Positions 38,207 through 46,720 of a stretch of DNA of 64,000 nt are shown here, in pieces. Location: assembly GCF_019656315.1 (NCBI RefSeq), contig NZ_BPLU01000008.1, positions 62,001 through 126,000 on the forward strand. The letters run 5' to 3'. Numbering within the stretch: the stretch's first letter is position 1; the number at the start of each line of letters is the position of its first letter. The stretch is from Flavobacterium sp. UMI-01. GTDB lineage: Bacteria > Bacteroidota > Bacteroidia > Flavobacteriales > Flavobacteriaceae. The position numbers were made by a program, and so were the translations under genes. A model generated the notes under the pieces. That model worked only from the letters and a program-made list of their open reading frames with translations. It did not search any database and was not told the DNA's origin.

Positions 38207-39245
38207 TTTCGATATAAATAATTTAGTTCGTGCGAATGTGAAGGTTTTGAAACCGTATTCCTCAGCACGTGATGAGTTTGAAGATTTTGATACTGCCAAC
38301 ATGATTTTCTTGGATGCTAATGAAAATCCGTATGAAAATGGTGTGAATCGTTATCCTGATCCACAACAAAGCAGTGTGAAAGCAGTTTTGGCGCAAAATA
38401 AAGGTTTGAATACCAATCAAATTCTACTAGGAAACGGAAGTGATGAAGTATTGGATTTATTGTTCAGAGCGTTTTGTGAGCCTAAAGAAGACAATGTTAT
38501 CAGTTTGCCACCAACTTACGGGATGTATGGTGTTTTGGCTAATATCAATAATGTAGAACACAAAGAAATCGTGCTTTCTGAAAGTTTTCAACCCAAAGTA
38601 GAAGCTATTTTAGAAGCGGTTACACCGAATACGAAAATCATTTTTTTGTGTTCGCCAAACAACCCAACCGGGAATTCGTTTACCGAAGAAAGTGTAACGA
38701 CTATTTTAGAAAAATTCAATGGTTTTGTGGTGATTGATGAAGCTTATATTGACTTTTCAGACAAAGCGAGTTGGTTAGCCAAATTAGACCAATACCCCAA
38801 TTTAATCATCACACAAACGCTTTCTAAAGCCTATGGTTTAGCAGGAATTCGTTTGGGAATTTGTTATGGTTCTGCTGAAGTAATTGCGGTTTTGAATAAA
38901 ATCAAACCACCGTATAACGTTAACGAACTAACGCAACAAAGAGCTTTAGAACGATTGAAAGATCAAGCTAAAATTGATAACGAAATCACTTCTATTATAG
39001 CGCAAAGAGAATCTTTACTTAAAGTTTTAAATGAAGTATCTTTTGTAGAGAAAATTTATCCTTCTGAAGCTAATTTTATTTTGGCAAAAGTAGATGATGC
39101 CAACAAACGTTATGATGAATTGATTGCCAAAGGAATCGTGATTCGTAACAGAACGACGCAACCTTTATGTGAAAACTGTTTGCGTTTTACTATTGGAACG
39201 GAAGAAGAGAATAAGAAGTTGATGGAGGCTTTGAAGAATATTTAA
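38196..39245 (+). CDS. hisC: Histidinol-phosphate aminotransferase
   Basis: This 349-residue fold-type I PLP aminotransferase converts imidazole-acetol phosphate to histidinol phosphate. It shows the substrate-binding DANENPYENGVNRYPDPQ, SPNNPTGN, the PLP-binding YIDF region and the Schiff-base lysine in TLSKAYGLAGIRLG. The ATG at 38196 was chosen over a TTG at 38190; either way it overlaps hisD. Immediately after its stop lies a 33-base palindrome, then the RAYT gene. Confidence 0.96.
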   Translation: MKNNFDINNLVRANVKVLKPYSSARDEFEDFDTANMIFLDANENPYENGVNRYPDPQQSSVKAVLAQNKGLNTNQILLGNGSDEVLDLLFRAFCEPKEDNVISLPPTYGMYGVLANINNVEHKEIVLSESFQPKVEAILEAVTPNTKIIFLCSPNNPTGNSFTEESVTTILEKFNGFVVIDEAYIDFSDKASWLAKLDQYPNLIITQTLSKAYGLAGIRLGICYGSAEVIAVLNKIKPPYNVNELTQQRALERLKDQAKIDNEITSIIAQRESLLKVLNEVSFVEKIYPSEANFILAKVDDANKRYDELIAKGIVIRNRTTQPLCENCLRFTIGTEEENKKLMEALKNI

Positions 39246-39248
39246 TCT

Positions 39249-39281
39249 AACCCTATCAGGGTTTTAAACCCTGATAGGGTT
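39249..39281. repeat. Left REP-like palindrome flanking the RAYT gene
   Basis: A 33-base palindrome starts three bases after the hisC stop, with two perfect 16-base arms (39249-39264 and 39266-39281) around a single T. It is the partner of the palindrome at 39947-39977. The two differ by a base pair that changes on both arms (A-T here, G-C there), so pairing is preserved. Confidence 0.85.
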
Positions 39282-39325
39282 GTTTATAGGATAGAATTAA
39301 TTTATTTTAATTTATGCTTTAAAAA

Positions 39326-39937
39326 ATGGAAGTAAAACAGCCTATTGAACATGGTAATTACTATCATATCTACAACAGAGGTAATAATGGAATTGATATT
39401 TTTTTATCAGTCGATAATTACAACCATTTTTTAAAACTATATGCTAAATACATTGAACCTATTGCTGAAACTTTTGCTTGGTGTTTGTTGAAAAATCATT
39501 TTCATGTTTTAGTGAGAATCAAAGAACAGAATGAAATTGTAAATGAGGAGTTAAGCTACACAACAACCGAAAACCCTAAGGTAATTAATCCTTCAAGGCA
39601 GTTTTCGCATTTGTTTAACGCTTATACACAAGCAGTAAATAAAAGGTATAATAGAACTGGAAGTTTATTTGAAACTACCTTTGAAAGAAAGTTAGTTACA
39701 TCAGAGCGTTATTTTAAACAACTTATTTTTTATATTCATAACAATCCTGTTCATCATGGCTTTGTAATAGATATGAATTCATATCCTTGGTCGTCTTACG
39801 GAACAATTATTTCAGATAAGCCCACAAAGCTTAAAAGAAATGAGACAATTGAAATGTATGGTGATATAGAAAATTTTATTTGTTATCATAGCGAAAAGCA
39901 AAATTTAAATGATATTATTGATTTGATTATTGAATAA
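39326..39937 (+). CDS. REP-associated tyrosine transposase (RAYT)
   Basis: This 203-residue Y1 HUH-type single-strand DNA transposase relates to the IS200/IS605 family. It shows EHGNYYHIYNRGNNGIDIF at the start, the metal-binding HFH motif (His58, His60) in LLKNHFHVLV, and the catalytic Tyr136 in FYIHNNPVHHG. The usual YPWSSY segment follows. Such proteins are domesticated or single-copy transposases tied to dispersed REP palindromes. The gene lies between hisC and hisB, in the same direction, and matching palindromes flank it on both sides. All key residues are present, so it may be active. Confidence 0.93.
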   Translation: MEVKQPIEHGNYYHIYNRGNNGIDIFLSVDNYNHFLKLYAKYIEPIAETFAWCLLKNHFHVLVRIKEQNEIVNEELSYTTTENPKVINPSRQFSHLFNAYTQAVNKRYNRTGSLFETTFERKLVTSERYFKQLIFYIHNNPVHHGFVIDMNSYPWSSYGTIISDKPTKLKRNETIEMYGDIENFICYHSEKQNLNDIIDLIIE

Positions 39938-39946
39938 AAACTATTC

Positions 39947-39977
39947 ACCCTGTCAGGGTTTCAAACCCTGACAGGGT
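39947..39977. repeat. Right REP-like palindrome flanking the RAYT gene
   Basis: A 31-base palindrome starts nine bases after the RAYT stop, with two perfect 15-base arms (39947-39961 and 39963-39977) around a single C. Each arm is itself near-palindromic (CCCTG-T-CAGGG), so it could form one long or two short hairpins. It ends 14 bases before the hisB ATG and has no T tract, so it is unlikely to stop transcription. Confidence 0.85.
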
Positions 39978-39991
39978 TAAAATTAAAATAA

Positions 39992-41128
39992 ATGAAAAAA
40001 GTACTTTTTATCGATCGTGATGGAACGATTGTTTTAGAACCAGAAGGATATCAATTAGACAGCTTGGATAAATTAGAGTTTTATCCAAAAGCGTTTCAAT
40101 ATTTGGCAAAAATTGCTACCGAATTGGATTATGAACTAGCAATGGTGACTAATCAAGACGGATTAGGAACCGATTCTTTTCCGGAAGATACTTTCTGGCC
40201 TACACAAAATTTCATTTTGAGAGCGTTCCAAAACGAAGGAGTGCTTTTTGATGATATTTTTATCGACCGTTCGTTTCCAGAGGACAATGCACCAACACGT
40301 AAGCCGAGAACAGGAATGTTAACCAAATACATCGATAATCCAAACTACGATTTGGCGAACTCATTTGTACTTGGCGACAGACTTACCGATGTGGAATTGG
40401 CAAAGAATTTAGGTGCTAAAGCCATTTTCTTAAACACCACTGACGGAGCAGGCAGCAATGAAATCAGTGCGAAAAGAGAAGAATTGGATGCTGTAATCGC
40501 GTTACAATCTACCGATTGGAAACAAATCTATGAGTTCTTGAAATTAGAAGAGCGCACGGCTTCTATCACCAGAAAAACACACGAAACAGATATTTATATC
40601 AAATTGAACCTTGACGGAACTGGAAAAAGCAATATCGATACGGGAATTGCTTTCTTCGACCATATGTTGGACCAAATTTCGCGTCACGGACAAATGGATT
40701 TGGATATCAAAGTAAAAGGCGATTTGGAAGTGGACGAACACCACACGATTGAAGATACTGCGATTGCTTTGGGTGAAGTTTATGCTAAAGCACTAGGAAA
40801 TAAATTAGGAATTGAGCGTTACGGTTTCTGTTTGCCAATGGACGATTGCTTAGCACAAGTAGCGATTGATTTTGGAGGTAGAAACTGGCTGATTTGGGAA
40901 ACCGAATTTAAACGTGAAATGGTAGGAAAGATGCCAACAGAGATGTTTTTCCACTTTTTCAAATCCTTCTCTGATGGTGCGAAAGCAAACATTAACATCA
41001 AAGCCGAAGGCGATAACGAACATCACAAGATTGAGGCGATTTTTAAAGCTTTTGCGAAAGCAATAAAAGTTGCGGTAAAACGTGACACAGAGAAAATGAT
41101 ATTGCCATCAACGAAAGGGATGCTATAA
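39992..41128 (+). CDS. hisB: Bifunctional histidinol-phosphatase / imidazoleglycerol-phosphate dehydratase
   Basis: This 378-residue fusion carries out two steps of histidine synthesis. Residues 1-165 are a HAD-type phosphatase with FIDRDGT (nucleophile Asp), [10 protein letters not shown] and [12 protein letters not shown]. Residues 190-378 are the dehydratase, with manganese-binding [28 protein letters not shown] and [15 protein letters not shown]. The fused form is known from enterics and Bacteroidetes. Its start lies 14 bases after the right REP-like palindrome. Confidence 0.97.
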   Translation: MKKVLFIDRDGTIVLEPEGYQLDSLDKLEFYPKAFQYLAKIATELDYELAMVTNQDGLGTDSFPEDTFWPTQNFILRAFQNEGVLFDDIFIDRSFPEDNAPTRKPRTGMLTKYIDNPNYDLANSFVLGDRLTDVELAKNLGAKAIFLNTTDGAGSNEISAKREELDAVIALQSTDWKQIYEFLKLEERTASITRKTHETDIYIKLNLDGTGKSNIDTGIAFFDHMLDQISRHGQMDLDIKVKGDLEVDEHHTIEDTAIALGEVYAKALGNKLGIERYGFCLPMDDCLAQVAIDFGGRNWLIWETEFKREMVGKMPTEMFFHFFKSFSDGAKANINIKAEGDNEHHKIEAIFKAFAKAIKVAVKRDTEKMILPSTKGML

Positions 41129-41133
41129 AAATA

Positions 41134-41189
41134 GTTTAAAGTTTAATGTTTAAAGGTTTCGTGCTAACTTTAAACATTAAACTTTAAAC
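41134..41189. repeat. AT-rich 22-base inverted repeat between hisB and hisH
   Basis: Two perfect 22-base arms (41134-41155 and 41168-41189) surround a 12-base loop. The arms are built from the unit GTTTAAA and its variants. It fills almost the whole hisB-hisH spacer, and a further partial copy of the unit follows up to the hisH start. There is no T tract. Confidence 0.8.
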
Positions 41190-41206
41190 CTTTAAACAAA
41201 ATAAAA

Positions 41207-41800
41207 GTGAAAATAGTTATCATAAATTACGGAGCAGGAAACATTCAAAGTATTCTATTTGCCATAGAAAGATTAGGTTTTACTGCTGTGTTGACTAATA
41301 ATCCAGCCGAAATCAAAGCGGCAGACAAAGTGATCTTTCCAGGAGTGGGAGAGGCGAGTTACGCGATGAAGATGCTGAAAGAAAGCGGACTGGATACTTT
41401 GATTCCAACATTAACCCAACCTGTTTTAGGAATTTGCTTAGGAATGCAATTGATGTGCAAACATACCCAAGAAGGTAATACTGATGGATTAGGGATTTTT
41501 GATGTGGATGTCGTTAAGTTTACACCTAAAGTTAAAGTGCCACAAATGGGATGGAATACCATTTACAATCTAAAATCGGGTTTGTTTAAGGATGTAGCTG
41601 AAAACGAATATATGTATTTGGTACACAGTTTTTATGCGCCTATTTGCAAAGAAACCATTGCCACTACGGATTATGAAGTGGAGTATTCATCGGCTTTGGA
41701 AAATAAAAATTTCTTCGGCACGCAATTTCACCCTGAAAAAAGTGGTGATGTGGGCGAACAAATTTTGAAAAACTTCTTACTACTAACTTCTAACTTCTAA
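41207..41800 (+). CDS. hisH: Imidazole glycerol phosphate synthase, glutamine amidotransferase subunit
   Basis: This 197-residue class I glutaminase supplies ammonia to HisF. The start is GTG (41207), giving [14 protein letters not shown]. The nucleophile Cys is in [10 protein letters not shown] and the His-Glu pair in [23 protein letters not shown] and YLVHSFYAP complete the family pattern. The last codons and the stop lie inside a short tandem repeat (unit TAACTTC). hisA starts seven bases after the stop. Confidence 0.96.
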   Translation: MKIVIINYGAGNIQSILFAIERLGFTAVLTNNPAEIKAADKVIFPGVGEASYAMKMLKESGLDTLIPTLTQPVLGICLGMQLMCKHTQEGNTDGLGIFDVDVVKFTPKVKVPQMGWNTIYNLKSGLFKDVAENEYMYLVHSFYAPICKETIATTDYEVEYSSALENKNFFGTQFHPEKSGDVGEQILKNFLLLTSNF

Positions 41801-41803
41801 CTT
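41784..41803. repeat. Short tandem repeat at the hisH 3' end
   Basis: Nearly three copies of the seven-base unit TAACTTC (41784-41790, 41791-41797, partial 41798-41803) encode the last residues and the stop of hisH and run into the hisA spacer. Confidence 0.6.
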
Positions 41804-41807
41804 AATC

Positions 41808-42530
41808 ATGAGAATAATACCAGCTATAGACATCATCGACGGAAAATGCGTGCGTTTATCTAAAGGCGATTACAATACTAAAATTATTTACAACGAAAAT
41901 CCATTGGAAGTAGCCAAGGAATTCGAAGCCCACGGAATCGAGTATTTGCATTTAGTAGATTTAGATGGAGCCAAGTCTAGCAAGATTGTAAACCATAAAA
42001 TTTTGGAACAAATTGCTACTAAAACCAGTTTGAAAATTGATTTTGGCGGAGGTTTAAAAGCGGATTCCGATTTGAAGATTGCTTTTGAAAGTGGTGCAAA
42101 CCAAATTACAGGTGGAAGTATTGCGGTGAAAAACCGTGACGTTTTTGAGCAATGGATTGCGAAATTTGGAGCCGATAAAATTATTTTAGGGGCTGATGCG
42201 AATAATGAAAAAGTAGCCGTTTCAGGATGGTTAGAAGAATCGAACGAAGATTTAGTACCTTTTATTCAAAACTATCAGTCAAAAGGTATAGAATACGTAA
42301 TTTGTACCGATATTGCTAAAGATGGAATGTTAGAAGGACCAAGTTTTGATTTGTATTCTAAAATATTGAGTCAAGCCAAAGGATTAAAATTAATCGCTTC
42401 GGGTGGAATTTCAACTTTTGATGAATTACCAAAATTAGCTGAAATAGGTTGCGAAGGAACGATTATCGGGAAAGCGATATATGAAGGAAGAATTTCGTTG
42501 AAACAACTTGAGAATTTTATAATACGATAG
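41808..42530 (+). CDS. hisA: ProFAR isomerase
   Basis: This 240-residue TIM barrel catalyses the Amadori rearrangement of ProFAR to PRFAR. The catalytic acids are in [13 protein letters not shown] at the start and [13 protein letters not shown] in the second half. IDFGGGLK and [12 protein letters not shown] form the two phosphate-binding loops. It lies seven bases after hisH. The spacer before hisF is filled by a repeat. Confidence 0.96.
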   Translation: MRIIPAIDIIDGKCVRLSKGDYNTKIIYNENPLEVAKEFEAHGIEYLHLVDLDGAKSSKIVNHKILEQIATKTSLKIDFGGGLKADSDLKIAFESGANQITGGSIAVKNRDVFEQWIAKFGADKIILGADANNEKVAVSGWLEESNEDLVPFIQNYQSKGIEYVICTDIAKDGMLEGPSFDLYSKILSQAKGLKLIASGGISTFDELPKLAEIGCEGTIIGKAIYEGRISLKQLENFIIR

Positions 42531-42535
42531 ATTAT

Positions 42536-42607
42536 TTCACAAAGATGCGCAAAGAAAACACAAAGTTCTCAAAGAATTTTAGTGCATCTCTGCGAGAGCT
42601 TTGTGAA
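42536..42607. repeat. CACAAAG-type inverted repeat between hisA and hisF
   Basis: Nine-base arms (42536-42544 and 42599-42607) enclose a stretch full of CAAAG and its complement CTTTG or CTCTG. The element opens an apparent N-terminal extension of hisF, which is not conserved protein. The style matches dispersed intergenic repeats of Bacteroidetes, as far as I can judge without searching. Confidence 0.65.
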
Positions 42608-42631
42608 TCTCTGTGTAATAACAATATAAAG

Positions 42632-43387
42632 ATGCTTACAAAAAGAATAATTCCTTGTTTGGATATAAAAAATGGTCGTACCGTTAAAGGCGTAAATTTC
42701 GTAGATTTACGAGATGCAGGTGATCCTGTGGAATTGGCCAAAATCTATTCCGATGAAGGTGCGGATGAATTGGTGTTTTTGGATATTTCGGCAACGGAAG
42801 AAAGAAGAAGAACCTTAGTGGATTTGGTTCGAAAAGTAGCGGCTACGATTAATATTCCGTTTACTGTAGGAGGTGGAATTTCGGCTGTGGAAGATGTGGA
42901 AGTCTTGTTGCAAAACGGAGCAGATAAGGTTTCTATTAATTCTTCGGCGGTAAAAAATCCGCAGTTGATTAATGATTTGGCACAGAAATTTGGAAGCCAA
43001 TGTGTGGTGGTCGCTATTGATGCCAAACAAATTGATGGCGAATGGATGGTGCATTTGGTAGGCGGAAAAGTACCTACTGATATCAAGTTATTTGATTGGG
43101 CACAAGAAGTGGAGCAAAGAGGTGCAGGAGAAATTTTGTTTACATCGATGAACCACGACGGAACCAAAAATGGGTTTGCAAATGAAGCTTTGGCACATTT
43201 GTCAAGTTTAGTCAATATTCCGATTATTGCTTCGGGAGGAGCAGGGAATATGCAGCATTTTGCTGATACATTTATCAATGGAAAAGCAGACGCTGCTTTG
43301 GCAGCCAGCGTTTTTCATTTCAAGGAAATCGAAATTAAGACTTTGAAAAAAGAGTTAAAAAATAATAATATAGAAGTTAGAATTTAA
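42632..43387 (+). CDS. hisF: Imidazole glycerol phosphate synthase, cyclase subunit
   Basis: This 251-residue TIM barrel forms imidazole glycerol phosphate and AICAR from PRFAR and ammonia delivered by HisH. The start [20 protein letters not shown] carries the first catalytic Asp. The second is in [23 protein letters not shown] and [11 protein letters not shown] bind phosphate. The ATG at 42632 is firm because the upstream in-frame sequence to 42545 belongs to the inserted repeat. Confidence 0.97.
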   Translation: MLTKRIIPCLDIKNGRTVKGVNFVDLRDAGDPVELAKIYSDEGADELVFLDISATEERRRTLVDLVRKVAATINIPFTVGGGISAVEDVEVLLQNGADKVSINSSAVKNPQLINDLAQKFGSQCVVVAIDAKQIDGEWMVHLVGGKVPTDIKLFDWAQEVEQRGAGEILFTSMNHDGTKNGFANEALAHLSSLVNIPIIASGGAGNMQHFADTFINGKADAALAASVFHFKEIEIKTLKKELKNNNIEVRI

Positions 43388-43425
43388 ATCGTAATACTTA
43401 ATTCCAACTGCTTAATACAAATAAA

Positions 43426-44025
43426 ATGAACATAGATTTTTCAAGATTGGCTCACGGATTAATTCCAGCCATTATTCAAGATAGCGAAACTAAAAATGTA
43501 TTGATGTTAGGCTACATGAATAAAGAGTCCTATAAAAAAACAGTAGAAACAGGGAAAGTAACCTTTTTCAGTCGTTCGAAGCAAAGACTTTGGACAAAAG
43601 GGGAGGAAAGCGGTAATTTTTTGAATGTAGTTTCAATTAAGAATGATTGTGATGAAGATACGCTTTTGATTCAAGCCAAACCTGTGGGCCCAACTTGTCA
43701 TACAGGTGCTGATACTTGTTGGCAAGAGCCAAACAAAGCTAACTACGGTTTTATATCTGATTTGGAAGCGACAATACAATCCAGAATTGAAAATGCGGAT
43801 TCTGAAAAAAGCTATGTGGCTTCACTTTTTGCAAAAGGAATCAATAAAGTGGCTCAAAAAGTAGGAGAAGAAGCGGTAGAAGTTGTCATTGAAGCCAAAG
43901 ATAATAATGATGAATTGTTTTTGAGCGAAAGTGCCGATTTGTTGTTTCATTATTTAATGCTTTTGCAAGCCAAAGGATTTAAACTTAACGATGTTATTGA
44001 TGTTTTAAAAAGCCGTCAGAAATAG
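43426..44025 (+). CDS. hisIE: Phosphoribosyl-AMP cyclohydrolase / phosphoribosyl-ATP pyrophosphatase
   Basis: This 199-residue fusion catalyses steps two and three of histidine synthesis. The HisI half (1-105) shows VLMLGYMNKESYKKT, TFFSRSKQRLWTKGEESGN, NDCDEDTLLIQAKP and the zinc ligands in GPTCHTGADTCW. The HisE half (110-199) shows YVASLFAKGINKVAQKVGEE and DLLFHYLMLLQAK. It is the last gene of the operon and is followed by a strong terminator. Confidence 0.96.
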   Translation: MNIDFSRLAHGLIPAIIQDSETKNVLMLGYMNKESYKKTVETGKVTFFSRSKQRLWTKGEESGNFLNVVSIKNDCDEDTLLIQAKPVGPTCHTGADTCWQEPNKANYGFISDLEATIQSRIENADSEKSYVASLFAKGINKVAQKVGEEAVEVVIEAKDNNDELFLSESADLLFHYLMLLQAKGFKLNDVIDVLKSRQK

Positions 44026-44050
44026 ATAAAAGTTTTCATTTAGATACTTT

Positions 44051-44090
44051 AAACCCAATAGTTTTAAATTTAACTATTGGGTTTTCTTGT
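44051..44090 (+). terminator. Intrinsic terminator of the histidine operon
   Basis: A perfect 13-base stem (44051-44063 with 44072-44084) has an eight-base loop and continues into TTTTCTTGT. It lies 25 bases after the hisIE stop. The T tract overlaps the -33 element of the next promoter. Confidence 0.87.
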
Positions 44091-44114
44091 TTTTAGTTCA
44101 AAAAACTATCTTTG
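44087..44114 (+). promoter_or_regulatory. Promoter of the plus-strand esterase-peptidase operon
   Basis: TTG (44087-44089) and TATCTTTG (44107-44114), spaced by 17 bases, match the TTG/TAnnTTTG consensus. The start codon of the first gene is 38 bases further on. Confidence 0.55.
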
Positions 44115-44152
44115 TTAGCATAGATGAAATACCTTCACAATTTTAATAAATA

Positions 44153-45286
44153 ATGGAATCTGATAATACCACAATAGATTACAAAGCGCAAGATAAAACC
44201 CATAAAAAAAGTCTTTCCATCCTGTTGACTACTGATGAAATCGATGGTCGTCCTATTTATATAGCAGGAAATTTTAACAATTGGAATACCCAAGACTCTA
44301 ATTATATCTTAAAACAAATAGGAGAAAATACGTATTGTTACGAATTTAACCTAGATTTTACATACCCAGAACCACTTTTGTATAAATTTACTAAAGGAGA
44401 TTGGAGTGCGGTTGAAATTGGTGAACATGAGGAAATTACCCCCAACCGTTCCACCTATTTAAAATCTGGGGTACAAAGGGAATATGTACCTAAATGGAGG
44501 AGGAATTGGTTGCCATTTAAGCCTAATTTTTTACCACAAGTGGTTTTGCTTTCGGATGAGTTCGAAATTCCGCAATTAAAAACGACTCGTAAAGTATGGG
44601 CTTTATTACCACATGATTATGATGATTCAGAGGAACGTTATCCAGTAATGTATTTGCAAGATGCTCAAAATTTATTTAATGAAAATGCACTTTATGGCAA
44701 CTGGGAAATTGATAAAAAGTTGGCTGTAATGGCTGAGTATCAAATTGGCAAAATTATAATTATAGCTATCGAACATGCCGATGATGATCGAATAAAGGAA
44801 TACAGTGTTGGTAAAACGGTTTTAGGAAAAGGACAAGGAAAAAAATACATTAAGTTTTTGACAGAAACATTAAAACCTTATGTGGACGAAAATTTTAGAA
44901 CCAAGCCCGATAGAAAAAATACAGGTATCGGTGGAAGTTCTATGGGAGGATTGATAAGTATTTTTAGTGGGTTAAAGCGACCTGAAATTTTTGGAAAACT
45001 AATGATTTTTTCACCTTCGCTATGGGTAGTTCCTAAACTTAAAATTGATGTGGAAGTCGAAAATGCAGAGGATACAAAAATCTACTTGTATGCAGGAGGT
45101 GAAGAGAGTGAGCAAATGGTGGAACAAGTTCAAAAGTTTAGAGAACGTGTTATTAACAGTCAGTTTGTCAAAGATAAAATGAAAATTAATTTGAGTATTA
45201 ATAAGCTAGGTACACATAACGAAACCTACTGGAGTGACGAATTTCCAAAAGCCATCGAATGGTTATTTTTTAGTACTAAAGATTAA
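44153..45286 (+). CDS. Esterase (Fes/esterase D-like) with CBM48-like N-terminus
   Basis: This 377-residue protein has no signal peptide. Residues 33-105 look like a CBM48/AMPK-type beta-sandwich (PIYIAGNFNNWN, then YKFTKGDWSAVE). Residues 140-377 are an alpha/beta-hydrolase of the putative-esterase family (PF00756), with RYPVMYLQDAQNLF and nucleophile Ser263 in GGSSMGG. A His near NKLGTHNETYW probably completes the triad. The same two-domain plan occurs in enterochelin esterases and other hydrolases of amide- or ester-linked oligomers. It is the first gene of a five-gene operon, with nine bases to the next gene. Confidence 0.85.
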   Translation: MESDNTTIDYKAQDKTHKKSLSILLTTDEIDGRPIYIAGNFNNWNTQDSNYILKQIGENTYCYEFNLDFTYPEPLLYKFTKGDWSAVEIGEHEEITPNRSTYLKSGVQREYVPKWRRNWLPFKPNFLPQVVLLSDEFEIPQLKTTRKVWALLPHDYDDSEERYPVMYLQDAQNLFNENALYGNWEIDKKLAVMAEYQIGKIIIIAIEHADDDRIKEYSVGKTVLGKGQGKKYIKFLTETLKPYVDENFRTKPDRKNTGIGGSSMGGLISIFSGLKRPEIFGKLMIFSPSLWVVPKLKIDVEVENAEDTKIYLYAGGEESEQMVEQVQKFRERVINSQFVKDKMKINLSINKLGTHNETYWSDEFPKAIEWLFFSTKD

Positions 45287-45295
45287 ATTGAGAAT

Positions 45296-46717
45296 ATGAA
45301 AACAAAACAAGTGGTTGATTTAAATGGGTTTACGGGTGTAGTGATGGTGCCGGTATATGAAACAGAACAAGCAGTAGTAACATTTGACAATGTTTCGATT
45401 CCGAGTAAAATTTTCAATGGGAAAAAAGACACGCAATACCTTTTAGTTCAAAACGATTCGGTTTTTATATTTGTAGGCATCGGTAAAAAGATTGATTATA
45501 AAAATCTTAAAACAATTTTTCGTCGAATAGCTAAAAATAACACTACTTATTTTGAAAAAAACAGTACTTTGGTTATTCCCCTTGAAGCTAGCGAACATGA
45601 TGTAGAAGCCATGGTTTCGGGGTTGCTTTTAGGAACGTATGATCTAGGACATTTCAAAAATAACATCCCGCATCCTTTTTTACAATCGGATTTTGAATTA
45701 CAATTTTTAAGTACACAAGATTATACTTCTACTGTCAATAGAGCAATAAAAATCGCAAAGGCGCAATTGGAAACATTGGCTTTGGTCGATTTACCTCCTA
45801 ATACAGTTAATCCAAAATATTTGTCGCAATGGGCTCAGGAAAAAGGAGCAAAATTTGGTTTTGATGTCAAAATATTGGGTCGGGATGCTTGCGAAATTGA
45901 ATATATGGGAGCTTTTTTAGCCGTGGGTAAAGGGAGTGAAAATGAACCTCAATTTATCATCATGAGTTATGAGCCTCAGGGCAATACAACTCCGTTGCCA
46001 CACATTGGTTTAGTAGGGAAAGGAATCACATTTGATACTGGCGGTTTAAATATTAAAACAGCGGGTATGTTGCACATGAAATGTGATATGGCAGGTGGTG
46101 CAGCAATATTAGGAACAATGCAATTGATTGCTGATTTACAATTACCAGTTCAGGTTACAGCGATAGTTCCCTGCGCGGAAAATGCTGTTGATGCTAAATC
46201 TTTTTATCCAAGTGATGTGATTACAAGTTATAGCGGTAAAACTATTGAAATTGTTGATACAGATGCTGAAGGACGATTGGTTTTAGCGGATGGATTATCT
46301 TATTTGATTAAAAATTATCAACCCGATTATATCGTAGATGTAGCTACTTTAACAGGAAGTGCTGTAGGTACTTTTGGGTACGAATGTGCTGCTTTATTTA
46401 CGAATAACGTGGAGATGTCTCAAAAAATTCAACTTGCGGGCGATGCAGTAGGAGAACGAGTTTGGCCATTGCCTTTATGGGATGAATACAAGTCGGATAT
46501 TGAAAGTGACATTGCTGATGTAATGAACTTTAGTGGAAAACCTGTAGCTGGAGCCATTAGTGCGGCCAAATTTTTAGAGTTTTTTACAAACGAACATAAG
46601 GCTTGGGCACATTTGGATATTGCAGGTGTTGCTTTTGGAGATGGTGAGTTTGCAAAAACCAAACATGCTAGCGCTTATGGGGTTCATTTATTGACTAAAT
46701 TCATTGAAAACATATAA
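45296..46717 (+). CDS. Leucyl aminopeptidase family M17
   Basis: This 473-residue di-zinc aminopeptidase has a C-terminal catalytic domain with GKGITFDTGGLNIKTAGMLHMKCDMAGG. The signature DTDAEGRLVLADGLSYL holds the catalytic Arg and metal ligands. The N-terminal domain is divergent, as is usual. Such enzymes release N-terminal residues from short peptides and some act as Cys-Gly dipeptidases. It sits between an esterase and an ATP-grasp enzyme (spacings 9 and 3 bases), which suggests a specific peptide substrate rather than general turnover. Confidence 0.92.
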   Translation: MKTKQVVDLNGFTGVVMVPVYETEQAVVTFDNVSIPSKIFNGKKDTQYLLVQNDSVFIFVGIGKKIDYKNLKTIFRRIAKNNTTYFEKNSTLVIPLEASEHDVEAMVSGLLLGTYDLGHFKNNIPHPFLQSDFELQFLSTQDYTSTVNRAIKIAKAQLETLALVDLPPNTVNPKYLSQWAQEKGAKFGFDVKILGRDACEIEYMGAFLAVGKGSENEPQFIIMSYEPQGNTTPLPHIGLVGKGITFDTGGLNIKTAGMLHMKCDMAGGAAILGTMQLIADLQLPVQVTAIVPCAENAVDAKSFYPSDVITSYSGKTIEIVDTDAEGRLVLADGLSYLIKNYQPDYIVDVATLTGSAVGTFGYECAALFTNNVEMSQKIQLAGDAVGERVWPLPLWDEYKSDIESDIADVMNFSGKPVAGAISAAKFLEFFTNEHKAWAHLDIAGVAFGDGEFAKTKHASAYGVHLLTKFIENI

Positions 46718-46720
46718 ACT

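Noticed and set aside
39249..39977. CRISPR-like repeats around the RAYT gene
   Set aside because: There are only two copies, they are palindromes flanking a transposase, and there are no spacers or cas genes.
39245..39992. Disruption of the histidine operon by the transposase insertion
   Set aside because: hisC and hisB are both full length with normal ends, and the flanking palindromes lack T tracts, so expression probably continues.
42545..42631. N-terminal extension of HisF
   Set aside because: It is encoded by an inverted repeat, and the canonical HisF start is at 42632.
42745..43278. 177-codon open frame on the minus strand opposite hisF
   Set aside because: It is a shadow of hisF, which has clear catalytic motifs; the opposite frame shows no domain and is rich in Ser, Thr and Pro as such shadows are.
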